Shown here: positions 30,147 to 39,427 of the stretch, one piece after another
Layout: every line of letters starts with the position of its first letter
How positions within the stretch are numbered: position 1 is the first letter of the stretch
Source of the DNA: Clostridia bacterium
Lineage (GTDB): Bacteria; Bacillota; Clostridia; Christensenellales; Borkfalkiaceae
Direction: 5' to 3'
DNA: 64,000 bases
NCBI GenBank assembly: GCA_017508485.1
Contig: JAFVYV010000005.1
Location: forward strand, 96,368-160,367
Program-made: the position numbers and the translations under genes
Notes under the pieces: generated by a model
Databases searched by the model: none
Told to the model about the DNA's origin: nothing
Seen by the model: only the letters and a program-made list of their open reading frames with translations

Positions 30147-31295
30147 ATGGCTAAAAATTATTACGAAACGTTAGGTCTTGATAAAAACGCAACGGAAGAT
30201 GATATTAAAAAAGCGTATAGAAAACTTGCTAAACAATACCATCCTGACTTACATCCTAACGACCCTACTGCAGCGGAAAAATTTAAAGAAATAAACGAAG
30301 CAAACGAAACGCTATCAGACCCTAAAAAGAGAAAACAGTACGATTTTGAACAAGAACACCCTAATATGGGTGGTTTTGGTGGATTCGGTAACGGTGGCTT
30401 TAGTGGTGGTGGATTTAGTGGCTTTGGTGGTTTTGAAGATATTTTTGGCGATATTTTCGGTTTCGGTGGAAGAAGCACACAAAGAGCGCAAACTAAACAA
30501 CGTGGCGAAGATATTACTTTAGAAGTATCTTTAAGTTTTTTAGATGCCGCTAAAGGATGCAAAAAAGAAGTTACTTATACAAGAAACGCTACTTGTACAA
30601 GTTGTAAAGGTACTGGCGCAAAAGGTGGTACTGCATATAAAACTTGTGAAAAGTGTGGTGGTACTGGTCAAGTTCAATACGTTAATAATAACGGCATTTT
30701 TAGGTCTGTAAACGTTAGAGCCTGTCCTGATTGTAACGGAACGGGTAAAAAGATTATAGATTCTTGCCCTGACTGTAAAGGAAAGGGTTATATTAAACAA
30801 ACAACTACCGTTACTTTAGATATTCCTGCAGGGGCAGATACCGGTAGTTATATTAAAAAGGCAGGTTTTGGTGAAGCATCAAGAAACGGTGGACCAAGTG
30901 GCGACTTAATAGTTGTGTTTAGGGTAGAACCAAGCATTATATTTAAACGCCAAAAGTTTGATTTATACGTAGACGTGCCTATTAGTTATAAAACGGCAGT
31001 TTTAGGTGGTAAAATTGAAGTTCCAACGATAGAAGACACCATAACTTATACTATTCCTGAAGGTACGCAAAGTGGCAAAACTTTCTACGTTAGAGGTAAG
31101 GGTATAAAGAGTCCAAGAGGAACTGGCGACCTTTATATTAAAGTTAACGTTGAAGTTCCTACTAAAATTAGTAGAGACCAAAGAAAGAAAATTGAAGATT
31201 TAGACGATACTTTTGAAATCAAACAATATACCGATATTAAAAAATATAAAGATAACGTGGAAAAAATGTACGGCAAAGACCCGTATGAAAATTAA
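30147..31295 (+). CDS. dnaJ: Co-chaperone DnaJ (Hsp40)
   Basis: This 382-residue type I J-protein stimulates DnaK ATPase. It has the J domain with HPD (residues 32-34 region), a glycine/phenylalanine-rich linker of about 75-115, four CxxCxGxG zinc repeats ([32 protein letters not shown]) and the C-terminal client-binding domains. It is followed by prmA after two bases. Confidence 0.97.
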   Translation: MAKNYYETLGLDKNATEDDIKKAYRKLAKQYHPDLHPNDPTAAEKFKEINEANETLSDPKKRKQYDFEQEHPNMGGFGGFGNGGFSGGGFSGFGGFEDIFGDIFGFGGRSTQRAQTKQRGEDITLEVSLSFLDAAKGCKKEVTYTRNATCTSCKGTGAKGGTAYKTCEKCGGTGQVQYVNNNGIFRSVNVRACPDCNGTGKKIIDSCPDCKGKGYIKQTTTVTLDIPAGADTGSYIKKAGFGEASRNGGPSGDLIVVFRVEPSIIFKRQKFDLYVDVPISYKTAVLGGKIEVPTIEDTITYTIPEGTQSGKTFYVRGKGIKSPRGTGDLYIKVNVEVPTKISRDQRKKIEDLDDTFEIKQYTDIKKYKDNVEKMYGKDPYEN

Positions 31296-31297
31296 TT

Positions 31298-32227
31298 ATG
31301 AAATATATAGAAATTACGATACATACTTTAACTGAAGCCGGTGAACTTGTTAGCGATATTTTATGGGACTACTCAACTGAAGGCGTTGCAATTTATGATT
31401 TTAACGATATTTTAGAACTTGCTAAAGACAACAAGGCTTGGGACTATATTGATGAAAACTTGGTTATTGAAAACAAGGAAGTTTTAGTTAAAGTTTACGT
31501 TCAAAAAGAAAATATATCTAACGTATTAGAAGAAATTACTGAAAGGGTAAACGCATTAAGAGAATTTGTTCCCGTAGGTTCTTTAGAAATAAACACTAAA
31601 GAAGTTGAAGGTGATGAATGGCTTACTAAATGGAAAGAATATTTTAAGCCTATCAAAATAGGTAAAGTTGTAGTTTGTCCTAACTGGCTTAAGTATGAAC
31701 AAAAGCCTGATGAAACGGTTATAAAGATAGAATCTAATATGGCGTTTGGTACAGGCGAACACGAAACCACTTCAATGTGTGTTGAACTTCTTCAAAAATA
31801 CATAAATAAAGACACCGTTTTATTAGACGTTGGTTGTGGTAGTGGTATACTTGGTATTACGGCTTGTTTACTAGGAATTTCTAAGGCGATTATGACAGAC
31901 ATAGACGAGTGCGCAATAGAAGCAACCACTCAAAATATGGAAATTAACAACATCAAAAATGGTGAGGTTTTACTTAAGAATTTATTAGATGATAATTCTA
32001 TTAAAGGCGACATTATAGTTGCAAATATTATGGCAGAAGTTTTGGTTATGTTTAGTAAGGATATTAAAAATAACCTTAAAGAAAACGGCGTTATAATCTT
32101 AAGTGGAATACTTCTTTCTAAAGAAAAGTTCGTTTTAGATGCGTATATAAACGCAGGGTTTACACCTATTGAGATTATAAGAAAGGGCGAATGGGTAGCC
32201 ATCGCATTAAAGTATGGAAAAGTATAA
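31298..32227 (+). CDS. prmA: Ribosomal protein L11 methyltransferase
   Basis: This 309-residue SAM enzyme trimethylates L11. It has an N-terminal ferredoxin-like substrate domain, the signature SNMAFGTGEHETTSMC and the SAM-binding LLDVGCGSGILGI, then a late VANIMAEV (NxxxE-type) motif. Its place between dnaJ and rsmE is the usual Firmicute order, and it overlaps rsmE by 14 bases. Confidence 0.95.
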   Translation: MKYIEITIHTLTEAGELVSDILWDYSTEGVAIYDFNDILELAKDNKAWDYIDENLVIENKEVLVKVYVQKENISNVLEEITERVNALREFVPVGSLEINTKEVEGDEWLTKWKEYFKPIKIGKVVVCPNWLKYEQKPDETVIKIESNMAFGTGEHETTSMCVELLQKYINKDTVLLDVGCGSGILGITACLLGISKAIMTDIDECAIEATTQNMEINNIKNGEVLLKNLLDDNSIKGDIIVANIMAEVLVMFSKDIKNNLKENGVIILSGILLSKEKFVLDAYINAGFTPIEIIRKGEWVAIALKYGKV

Positions 32228-32927
32228 AAGATTTTTTGTTGATAAAATTGAAGATTTTTTAACCATTGACGGAGAAGAATTTCGCCACGCAGTTAACGTT
32301 TTAAGAATAAGAGAAAATGATAAAATTATTCTTTTAGATAACACGGAATACGAATATTTGGCTGAAGTTACTAAAATTGAAAAAAAGTCAATGCAAGTTA
32401 AAGTGCTTTCTAAAGAAAAAAATTATTTAGAAAGTAAAAACGATATTTTGTTAATTGCAGGGTATTTAAAAGGGGACAAAACTGAACTTGTAGTTCAAAA
32501 AGCCGTTGAACTTGGCGTTAAAGATATCGTAGTTTTTTCTTCAAAATTTTCATCAGCATTTTTAAACGACAATAAACTTGAAAGGCTAAATAAAGTAAGC
32601 CAAGAAGCCTCAAAACAATGTGGCAGAAGTATTTATCCAAAAGTTAGTTATTTGCCGTTTGAAGAAGCAATTAAGTATGCAAAAGATTATAAAAACAAGT
32701 TGTTTGCTTGTGAATTTGCAAATGAAAATCAAGTTGATTTTTCTTCATTAAACGGAAATACTGCAGTAGTCGTTGGCTCTGAAGGTGGCTTTAGTGAAGA
32801 TGAGTTTGTTTTTGCTACTAAAGAAGGTTTTTCAACCGTATCTTTAGGCAAAAGAATTTTAAGGGCAGATACTGCATCTATCGTTTTGGTTGGAATAGTT
32901 GCTAAAATGCTTGGGGACTTAGAATGA
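32214..32927 (+). CDS. rsmE: 16S rRNA (uracil-1498-N3)-methyltransferase
   Basis: This 237-residue SPOUT methyltransferase has an N-terminal PUA-like domain with EEFRHAVNVLRIR and a C-terminal knot with the VVGSEGGFSEDE and LGKRILRADTASI signatures. It overlaps prmA at its start and mtaB by four bases at its end. Confidence 0.95.
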   Translation: MEKYKRFFVDKIEDFLTIDGEEFRHAVNVLRIRENDKIILLDNTEYEYLAEVTKIEKKSMQVKVLSKEKNYLESKNDILLIAGYLKGDKTELVVQKAVELGVKDIVVFSSKFSSAFLNDNKLERLNKVSQEASKQCGRSIYPKVSYLPFEEAIKYAKDYKNKLFACEFANENQVDFSSLNGNTAVVVGSEGGFSEDEFVFATKEGFSTVSLGKRILRADTASIVLVGIVAKMLGDLE

Positions 32928-34177
32928 AAATTGTAGTTTTTACTTTAGGATGTAAAGTTAATCAATGTGAAAGCGACTCTTTAATTAGGGGACTTTCTGA
33001 TATGGGGCACGAAGTCTTTGACGAGTTAGTTAAAGCAGACCTTTACGTTGTTAACACTTGCGCTGTTACTAGTGAGGCAGAAAAGAAGTCCCGCCAAATG
33101 GTTTCAAGAATAAAAAAGTTCAATAAAGACGCTAAAATTATATTTACAGGTTGTGCTACGCAAAAGGACCACAAAAGTTTTTTGAATAAAGGCGTTTCTT
33201 ACATAACGGGTAGTTTTAATAAAAACCAAATTTTAGAAATTGTTAAAGAAATAGAAAAAAACGATAAAAAAGACCAACTTTCTATAAAAGAAGAAGACAA
33301 GGTTTTTGAAGATTTACTTTCAGTAAAATCGCTAAGGGCAAGAACTTACGTAAAAGTGCAAGACGGTTGCAACAACTTTTGTAGTTACTGCATAATTCCT
33401 TATTTAAGGGGAAGAAGTCGTTCAAGAAGTATTGATAGTATTAAAAGAGAAATTGCTGAAACAAACCCTAAAGAAATCGTATTAAACGGCATAAATTTAT
33501 CTGCGTATAATTTTAACGGAACTAATTTAACGGGGCTACTTAAGGAATTAAAGGACGTTAAAGCGAGAATTAGACTTGGTTCACTAGAAGTTAATATTAT
33601 TGACGACGAGTTTTTGAAGGCAACCAAAGAACTTTACGATTTTGCTCCACATTTTCACTTATCACTTCAATCTGGTTCAAACAACGTGTTAAAATTAATG
33701 AACAGGCACTATACGAGAGAAGAGTATATTAAAAAGGTTGAACTAATTAGGTCGTATTATGAAAATGCAGGTATTACAACGGATATTATTGCAGGTTTTT
33801 CAGGCGAAACGGACAAAGACTTTTTAGATACCGTTGAGTTAGTAAAAACCGTTAAGTTTAGCGATATACACGCTTTTCCTTATAGTAGAAGGGCTGGAAC
33901 TAAAGCATATACTTGGGAAGAAGTTGACGGCGAAACTAAAAAGAAAAGACTAAACAAACTTTTAGAACTTAAAAACGAGTATAAAAGTAGGTTTATAAAT
34001 GAAAATATAGGTAAAGTTTTACGCTTTTTACCTGAAGAAGAAAAGGACGGATATCTTTTAGGTTATACTGAAAATTATATTAGGGTTTATCTAAAGGGTG
34101 GTAAATTAACTAACGATATCCTTAAAGTTAAAATTTTAAGCGAATATGAAGACGGCGCAACCGTTGAATTAATATAA
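32924..34177 (+). CDS. mtaB: tRNA t6A37 methylthiotransferase MtaB
   Basis: This 417-residue radical SAM methylthiotransferase converts t6A37 to ms2t6A37 in tRNAs reading ANN codons. The N-terminal domain binds one cluster through cysteines in TLGCKVNQCES, NTCAV and FTGCATQ; the central radical SAM motif is CNNFCSYCIIP; a short TRAM-like tail follows. The YqeV/MtaB class is supported by its position after rsmE. Confidence 0.93.
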   Translation: MKIVVFTLGCKVNQCESDSLIRGLSDMGHEVFDELVKADLYVVNTCAVTSEAEKKSRQMVSRIKKFNKDAKIIFTGCATQKDHKSFLNKGVSYITGSFNKNQILEIVKEIEKNDKKDQLSIKEEDKVFEDLLSVKSLRARTYVKVQDGCNNFCSYCIIPYLRGRSRSRSIDSIKREIAETNPKEIVLNGINLSAYNFNGTNLTGLLKELKDVKARIRLGSLEVNIIDDEFLKATKELYDFAPHFHLSLQSGSNNVLKLMNRHYTREEYIKKVELIRSYYENAGITTDIIAGFSGETDKDFLDTVELVKTVKFSDIHAFPYSRRAGTKAYTWEEVDGETKKKRLNKLLELKNEYKSRFINENIGKVLRFLPEEEKDGYLLGYTENYIRVYLKGGKLTNDILKVKILSEYEDGATVELI

Positions 34178-34190
34178 AGGAGAAATAAAG

Positions 34191-34532
34191 ATGAGTGATT
34201 GTTTGTTTTGTAAAATTATAAAAGGGGAAATCCCTGCAACAAAAATGTATGAAGATGATGATATGATTATCATTAAAGATATTGACCCAAAAGCAAAAAA
34301 CCACTTTTTGTGTATTCCAAAAAGCCATTTTAAACTTTTAGAAGAAATGACTATTGAACAAAGCGAAATGGTTAGAAGATGTTTAGCAAAAATTCCTACC
34401 TTAAAAAAGGAATTAGGGCTTGAAAATGGATATAGATTAGTAATAAATCAAGGTGATGACGCAGGTCAAACGGTATTCCATTTGCATATACATATTTTAT
34501 CTGGTCAAAAAATGGGTTGGACACCTGCTTAA
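34191..34532 (+). CDS. HIT family nucleotide-binding protein
   Basis: This 113-residue histidine-triad hydrolase (HinT type) has the HLHIHIL triad near its C-terminus, CLFCKI at its start, and NQGDDAGQTVFH just before the triad. Such proteins hydrolyse AMP-lysine and related phosphoramidates. It follows mtaB after 13 bases with an AAGGAG site, the standard order before rpsU. Confidence 0.93.
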   Translation: MSDCLFCKIIKGEIPATKMYEDDDMIIIKDIDPKAKNHFLCIPKSHFKLLEEMTIEQSEMVRRCLAKIPTLKKELGLENGYRLVINQGDDAGQTVFHLHIHILSGQKMGWTPA

Positions 34533-34561
34533 AATAAAGTTAAAAAAGTATTAAAAAATGC

Positions 34562-34591
34562 TTGACTTATTTTTACATATTTTGATATAAT
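34562..34591 (+). promoter_or_regulatory. Promoter of rpsU
   Basis: TTGACT (34562-34567), an 18-base spacer and TATAAT (34586-34591). Confidence 0.7.
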
Positions 34592-34639
34592 CACAAAGTA
34601 AATTATTAACTGCTATTTGAGCAAAGGAGGGGTGTGAAT

Positions 34640-34819
34640 ATGTCAACTGTACGTGTTGGTGAAAACGAAAACATTGATAGCGCACTTCGTCGTTTTAAAA
34701 GAAAGTGTTCTAGAGACGGCATCATTGGTGATTTAAGATTAAAACAACATTATGAAAAACCTTCTGTAAGAAGAAAGAAGAAGGCAGAAGCCGCTAGAAA
34801 AAGAAGCATTAAAGGTTAA
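34640..34819 (+). CDS. rpsU: 30S ribosomal protein S21
   Basis: This 59-residue basic protein carries the S21 signatures [20 protein letters not shown] and a C-terminal [12 protein letters not shown] run. The ATG at 34640 is chosen because it lies nine bases after AAAGGAGG; the in-frame GTG two codons earlier is too close to that site. It has its own promoter and terminator, so it can be expressed apart from the chaperone operon. Confidence 0.96.
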   Translation: MSTVRVGENENIDSALRRFKRKCSRDGIIGDLRLKQHYEKPSVRRKKKAEAARKRSIKG

Positions 34820-34826
34820 CAAGAAG

Positions 34827-34856
34827 CCTACTAAGGATAACTTAGTAGGTTTTTCT
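34827..34856 (+). terminator. Terminator after rpsU
   Basis: CCTACTAAG / CTTAGTAGG with a GATAA loop is followed by TTTTTC. Confidence 0.8.
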
Positions 34857-34904
34857 TTTATATTGCAAAAAATGTCGAATATTGTCGAAAACGGAGAAAA
34901 ACTT

Positions 34905-35306
34905 ATGCAAAACGAAATGAAATCATTAAAAGAATTAGCAAGAGAAGCCAAAATGAGACTAAAAACTGGATTTTGGGAAAAGTACAAGCAAAATTTAAAA
35001 GAAGAAATGGAAAAGGCTAAAGAAAAAGGACTGTCTACTTCAAAAGTAAAAGAATACTATGCTCAACAAGTAGAAAAAACGGTTAAAATAGGAATTGATG
35101 AAGAGGAAGAATTGTTTTATCAAAAGGTTAAAAACCTTCTTGATGAAGAAGGCGAAGTGTCTAATGCGTTAGGTCGCCTTGCCGATAAGGAAGAAACTGA
35201 TAAAATGACTTACGACCAACGACAAAGATATTACTTAAGACTTTCAGATAGATATCTAAAAGCCGTTGAAAGATATAAAAAAGAAAAGGAAATAGGTAAA
35301 GCCTAA
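34905..35306 (+). CDS. Unrecognised charged helical protein
   Basis: I do not recognise this 133-residue protein. It is rich in Lys and Glu, is predicted to be almost wholly helical with coiled-coil character, and has no signal peptide or membrane segment. The ATG at 34905 is chosen because GGAG lies eight bases upstream; in-frame upstream starts at 34863 and 34872 have no site. It occupies the place where yqeY is usually found after rpsU, but its sequence does not look like YqeY. Just upstream, TGTCGAA occurs twice (34874-34880 and 34884-34890). It is convergent with mazF. Confidence 0.7.
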   Translation: MQNEMKSLKELAREAKMRLKTGFWEKYKQNLKEEMEKAKEKGLSTSKVKEYYAQQVEKTVKIGIDEEEELFYQKVKNLLDEEGEVSNALGRLADKEETDKMTYDQRQRYYLRLSDRYLKAVERYKKEKEIGKA

Positions 35307-35311
35307 AAAAG

Positions 35312-35345
35312 AAAAAAGATTGTTTTTTTAACAATCTTTTTTTAT
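35312..35345. terminator. Bidirectional terminator between the helical-protein gene and mazF
   Basis: AAAAAAGATTGTT / AACAATCTTTTTT forms a symmetrical hairpin that also overlaps the mazF stop codon. Confidence 0.8.
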
Positions 35346-35701
35346 GCTTGGTTTTCATTTTCTAAAAAGCCTAAACTTATTAATAGTGCGTTATTAACCT
35401 TTTTCATTGTGGTTAAAGGGAGAGTACCTATTTTTTCTTTTAACCTTTTTTTGTCTAAAGTTCTAATTTGTTCTAGTAAAATAACGGAATTTTTGCTTAA
35501 ACCATATTCAAAAGCGTTTAATTCTATGTGAGTAGGTAGTTTTGCTTTGTTTATTTGGCTAGTAATAGCCGCCGCAATTATAGTAGGACTATATTTGTTT
35601 CCTATATCGTTTTGAACGACCAAAACTGGTCTTATTCCACCTTGTTCACTACCAACTACAGGGCTTAAATCTGCGTAATATAATTCTCCTCGTTTTATCA
35701 T
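35342..35701 (-). CDS. mazF: MazF/PemK-type mRNA interferase (no adjacent antitoxin)
   Basis: This 119-residue protein starts [22 protein letters not shown] and continues with RPVLVVQND, matching EndoA/NdoA of Bacillus, a sequence-specific mRNA endoribonuclease toxin. The ATG at 35701 is chosen for the GGAG six bases upstream. A promoter at 35759-35731 leaves a leader of only about 25 bases, and no antitoxin-like ORF lies upstream on this strand. The antitoxin may be elsewhere, or the protein may act in another role. Confidence 0.93.
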   Translation of the reverse strand: MIKRGELYYADLSPVVGSEQGGIRPVLVVQNDIGNKYSPTIIAAAITSQINKAKLPTHIELNAFEYGLSKNSVILLEQIRTLDKKRLKEKIGTLPLTTMKKVNNALLISLGFLENENQA

Positions 35702-35730
35702 TTTTATCTCCAAGCCGTTTTACTTTTGCA

Positions 35731-35759
35731 TATATACCATAATATGTGTAAAAGGTAAA
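35731..35759 (-). promoter_or_regulatory. Promoter of mazF
   Basis: Minus-strand TTTACC (35759-35754), a 17-base spacer and TATATA (35736-35731). Confidence 0.5.
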
Positions 35760-35843
35760 AACGGGTGATTAAAATAGTTGTTTATATTATTGCCGTAAAA
35801 TAAAAAATTATACTGTAAAAAAGGCGTGTTTTAGAATTTTGTA

Positions 35844-35871
35844 TTGACAAATATTGATATGGTGCTATAAT
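35844..35871 (+). promoter_or_regulatory. Promoter of the capE-capF-capG operon
   Basis: TTGACA (35844-35849), a 16-base spacer and TATAAT (35866-35871), with an untranslated leader of about 60 bases. Confidence 0.75.
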
Positions 35872-35939
35872 AAAATAGTGGTTTTATATAATGTAATAGT
35901 ATATATTATAAATATAAAAGGCCAAAAAAGGAGAAAGTT

Positions 35940-36977
35940 ATGTCACTTTTTAAAAATAAAACGCTATTAATTACAGGGGGCACGGGCAGTTTTGGTAATG
36001 CCGTTCTCAATAGGTTTTTACAAACGGATATTGGGGAAATTCGTATTTTTTCACGCGATGAGAAAAAGCAAGACGATATGCGCCACGAATTCCAAGCAAA
36101 AATGCCGGAAGTTGCTGAAAAAATTAAGTTTTATATAGGTGACGTAAGAGATATAAATAGTGTAAAAAACGCAATGCACGGTGTTGACTATATTTTCCAC
36201 GCTGCTGCATTAAAACAAGTTCCTTCTTGTGAATTTTTCCCTATTGAAGCGGTTAAAACAAACGTTTTAGGTACGGAAAACGTACTTACTGCCGCTATTG
36301 AAGCAGGGGTTAAAAATATTGTTTGTTTATCAACGGACAAGGCTGCTTATCCAGTTAACGCAATGGGTACAAGTAAGGCTATGATGGAAAAGGTTATAGT
36401 TGCAAAATCACGCACGGTTGACTCTAAAAAGACAAAGATTTGTTGCACAAGATACGGCAACGTAATGTGTTCTCGTGGGTCAGTTATTCCACTTTGGATA
36501 GAACAAATTAGAAGTGGAAAGCCTATCACTTTAACCGACCCTAATATGACAAGATTTATTATGTCGCTTGAAGAAGCCGTTGACCTTGTACTATTTGCCT
36601 TTGAAAATGGCGAAAGTGGGGATATTTTAGTTCAAAAAGCACCTGCTTGTACAATACAAGTCCAAGCCGAAGCCGTTATTGAACTTTTTGGTGGAGATAA
36701 AAATAATATTAAGGTTATAGGTATTCGCCACGGTGAAAAGATGTATGAAACCTTGTTAACTAACGAAGAATGCGCAAATGCAATAGACCTTGGCAATTTC
36801 TATCGTGTGCCTTGCGATAAGCGTGGTCTTAACTACGACAAGTACTTTAAAGATGGCGACGTAAAGAGAAATACTTTAACGGAATTTAACTCAAGCAATA
36901 CAAAATTATTAACGGTTGAAGAAACTAAAAACAAAATTGCTGAACTTAAATATATACAAGAAGAATTAAGTAAATAG
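35940..36977 (+). CDS. capE: UDP-GlcNAc 4,6-dehydratase/5-epimerase (CapE-like)
   Basis: This 345-residue SDR-type enzyme catalyses the first step from UDP-GlcNAc towards UDP-N-acetyl-L-fucosamine. It begins with the NAD motif TGGTGSFG (12-19), and the usual YxxxK is replaced by MxxxK within AMGTSKAMMEK, which is characteristic of CapE/WbjB. A HAAALKQVP segment and a C-terminal RHGEKMYETL segment also fit. It is followed by capF and capG, completing the pathway, and no glycosyltransferase is present here. Confidence 0.9.
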   Translation: MSLFKNKTLLITGGTGSFGNAVLNRFLQTDIGEIRIFSRDEKKQDDMRHEFQAKMPEVAEKIKFYIGDVRDINSVKNAMHGVDYIFHAAALKQVPSCEFFPIEAVKTNVLGTENVLTAAIEAGVKNIVCLSTDKAAYPVNAMGTSKAMMEKVIVAKSRTVDSKKTKICCTRYGNVMCSRGSVIPLWIEQIRSGKPITLTDPNMTRFIMSLEEAVDLVLFAFENGESGDILVQKAPACTIQVQAEAVIELFGGDKNNIKVIGIRHGEKMYETLLTNEECANAIDLGNFYRVPCDKRGLNYDKYFKDGDVKRNTLTEFNSSNTKLLTVEETKNKIAELKYIQEELSK

Positions 36978-36994
36978 GTAACAAAGGGAATTTT

Positions 36995-37954
36995 ATGAAA
37001 ATTTTAGTTACAGGGGCAAAAGGTTTTGTTGGTAAAAATCTTTCAGTTGCTCTTAACAACTTAAAAGAGAATAAAGATAGAACTCGCCCTAACTTAGTAA
37101 TTGACGAAGTTTTTGAATACGATATTGATAACACTAATTTAGAGTTAGAAGAATTTGCTAAAAAAGCCGATTTTGTTTTTAACTTGGCTGGAGTAAATCG
37201 TCCAAAAACTGAAGAAGATTTTATTAAAGGGAACGTTAATTTTCAAGAAGAATTGTTAAATGCTTTAAAAAAAGCAAACAACAAGTGTCCTATTATGATT
37301 TCTTCAACCATACAAGCAAGTTTAATTGGTAGATATGCTGACGGTGTTTATGGTAAGAGTAAACAACAAGGGGAAAACATTTTCTTTGATTATATGAAAA
37401 ACACGGGCGTACCCGTTTACGTATATCGTTTTCCTAACCTTTTTGGTAAGTGGTGTAAGCCAAACTATAATAGCGTAGTGGCAACTTTTTGCAATAATAT
37501 AGCAAACGACTTACCTATTACCGTAAATGATAGGTCGGTAGAAATTGAGTTTTTATATATTGACGACTTAATCAATGAAATGCTTGACCTTTTAGAAGGA
37601 AAGGAACACCGTTGCAATTACGATGGATTAACTCCTATAGAAAGTAAAGATGGCAAGTATTGTTTTGCACCTATAACGCACAAAGTAACGCTTGGCGAAG
37701 TTGTGGATTTACTAGAAGCCTTTTCTAAACAAAGCAAAACGCTTATTATTCCAGAAATTCCTAATAATAGTTTTGCTAAAAAGTTGTACTCAACCTACTT
37801 AACTTATTTACCAAAAGAAAAAATGGCTTTCAAGCTTAAGATGAACGTTGATGATAGGGGGAGTTTTACTGAACTATTAAAAACAAAAAATAACGGTCAA
37901 ATTTCAATAAATATTTCTAAACCAAACATAACTAAAGGTCAACATTGGCACTAA
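36995..37954 (+). CDS. capF: CapF-like reductase, SDR domain and start of cupin (ends at an in-frame TAA)
   Basis: CapF/WbjC reduces the CapE product and has an N-terminal SDR and a C-terminal metal-binding cupin. Here the SDR part is intact, with GAKGFVGKNL near the start and YGKSK as the YxxxK motif. The cupin begins as normal (DDRGSFTELLKT) but stops after TKGQHWH at TAA 37952-37954. Reading continues in the same frame with SKWEFFMVVSGKG, so a single codon breaks the gene exactly in its predicted metal-binding loop. The full span 36995-38197 would encode about 400 residues. Confidence 0.85.
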   Translation: MKILVTGAKGFVGKNLSVALNNLKENKDRTRPNLVIDEVFEYDIDNTNLELEEFAKKADFVFNLAGVNRPKTEEDFIKGNVNFQEELLNALKKANNKCPIMISSTIQASLIGRYADGVYGKSKQQGENIFFDYMKNTGVPVYVYRFPNLFGKWCKPNYNSVVATFCNNIANDLPITVNDRSVEIEFLYIDDLINEMLDLLEGKEHRCNYDGLTPIESKDGKYCFAPITHKVTLGEVVDLLEAFSKQSKTLIIPEIPNNSFAKKLYSTYLTYLPKEKMAFKLKMNVDDRGSFTELLKTKNNGQISINISKPNITKGQHWH

Positions 37955-37972
37955 AGCAAATGGGAATTCTTT

Positions 37973-38197
37973 ATGGTTGTTTCTGGTAAAGGACTTATTC
38001 AACAAAGAAAAATTGGAACTAATGAAGTTATCAATTTTGAAGTAAGTGGGGATAAAATAGAAGCCGTTCATATGATACCTGGTTATACTCACAATATTAT
38101 TAACTTATCAGATACGGAAAATTTGGTTACGGTAATGTGGGCAAACGAACAGTTTGACCAGTCTAAGCCAGACACCTTTTTTGAAATAGTAGAATAA
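37973..38197 (+). CDS. capF: CapF C-terminal cupin fragment, separated from capF by one stop codon
   Basis: This 74-residue open frame holds the rest of the cupin (MVVSGKGLIQ, then IEAVHMIPGYTHNIINLSD and EQFDQSKPDTFFEIVE), all typical of the CapF C-terminus. It is in the same frame as the upstream part, separated by a stop and six codons. A weak GGGA lies seven bases before the ATG, so separate translation is possible. It may be a nonsense-mutated gene half, a read-through product, a split two-chain protein or a sequencing error. Confidence 0.7.
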   Translation: MVVSGKGLIQQRKIGTNEVINFEVSGDKIEAVHMIPGYTHNIINLSDTENLVTVMWANEQFDQSKPDTFFEIVE

Positions 38198-38221
38198 AAT
38201 TTTATAAAGTTAGAGGAAAAT

Positions 38222-39409
38222 ATGAGTACTATTAAATTAGATTATAGCGACGTAAAGTTTCAAGAAAATGGAAAATTAAAACTTTTAATAATTGTAGGCA
38301 CACGCCCTGAAATTATTCGTTTAGCAGAAGTTATAAACAAGTGTAGAGATTATTTTGACTGTGTTTTAGCACATACCGGTCAAAATTACGACTATAACTT
38401 AAACGGCATTTTCTTTAAGGATTTAAAGGTTTCTGAACCTGAAGTTTATATGAACGCAGTTGGCGACGATTTAGGCGCAACGGTAGGTAATATTATTAAC
38501 TGTTCTTACAAACTTATGACGGCTATTAATCCTGACGCACTACTTATATTAGGGGATACAAACAGTTGCTTGTCTGCAATTTCAGCAAAAAGAATTCATA
38601 TACCTATTTTCCATATGGAAGCAGGTAATAGATGTAAAGACGAGTGTTTGCCTGAAGAAACAAATAGAAGAATAGTTGATATTATTTCTGACGTTAATAT
38701 GGCTTATTCAGAACACGCACGTAGATATTTAGCAGACTGTGGACTTCCAAAAGAAAGAACTTACGTTACAGGCTCACCAATGGCAGAAGTTTTAAGAAAG
38801 AACTTAAAAGATATTGAAAGTAGTAATATTTTAACAAAACTAAACTTAGAGCCTAAAAAATATATACTTTTATCTGCTCATAGAGAAGAAAATATTGATA
38901 CTGAAAAGAACTTTTTATCATTATTTACTGCAATAAATAAGATGGCTGAAAAGTACGATATGCCTATTTTATATAGTTGCCATCCAAGAAGTAGAAATCG
39001 TTTAGAAAAGAGTGGTTTTAAACTTGATAAGCGTGTTGTTTGTCACGAACCTTTAGGTTTTCACGATTACAACAATCTTCAAATGAACGCATTTGCAGTT
39101 GTGTCTGATAGTGGAACACTTCCTGAAGAAAGTAGTTTTTATACGAGTATAGGAAAGCCTTTCCCTGCGATTTGTATAAGAACTTCAACGGAAAGACCTG
39201 AGGCACTTGATAAGGCTTGTTTTATTTTAGCAGGTATTGATGAAAACAGTTTATTACAAGCAGTTGATACTGCAGTTTTATTAAATAACGATAATTATAA
39301 CGGTATTCCAGTACCAGACTATACTGATGAAAACGTTTCAACAAAAGTTGTAAAACTTATTCAAAGTTATACTGGCGTAGTTAATAAAATGGTGTGGAGG
39401 AAGTTTTAA
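38222..39409 (+). CDS. capG: UDP-N-acetylglucosamine 2-epimerase family (CapG-like)
   Basis: This 395-residue enzyme of the WecB family inverts C2 to finish UDP-N-acetyl-L-fucosamine. Family marks are VGTRPEIIRL near residue 27, HTGQNYD, LGDTNSCL, HMEAGNR and the late SDSGTLPEE motif. Its third place after capE and capF gives it the CapG role. It ends in a strong bidirectional terminator. The product would be a surface polysaccharide precursor. Confidence 0.9.
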   Translation: MSTIKLDYSDVKFQENGKLKLLIIVGTRPEIIRLAEVINKCRDYFDCVLAHTGQNYDYNLNGIFFKDLKVSEPEVYMNAVGDDLGATVGNIINCSYKLMTAINPDALLILGDTNSCLSAISAKRIHIPIFHMEAGNRCKDECLPEETNRRIVDIISDVNMAYSEHARRYLADCGLPKERTYVTGSPMAEVLRKNLKDIESSNILTKLNLEPKKYILLSAHREENIDTEKNFLSLFTAINKMAEKYDMPILYSCHPRSRNRLEKSGFKLDKRVVCHEPLGFHDYNNLQMNAFAVVSDSGTLPEESSFYTSIGKPFPAICIRTSTERPEALDKACFILAGIDENSLLQAVDTAVLLNNDNYNGIPVPDYTDENVSTKVVKLIQSYTGVVNKMVWRKF

Positions 39410-39427
39410 TCTAAATAAAAAGTAATA

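Noticed and set aside
34905..35306. Assignment of the gene after rpsU as yqeY
   Set aside because: The position fits, but the sequence has none of the YqeY features; it is left as unknown.
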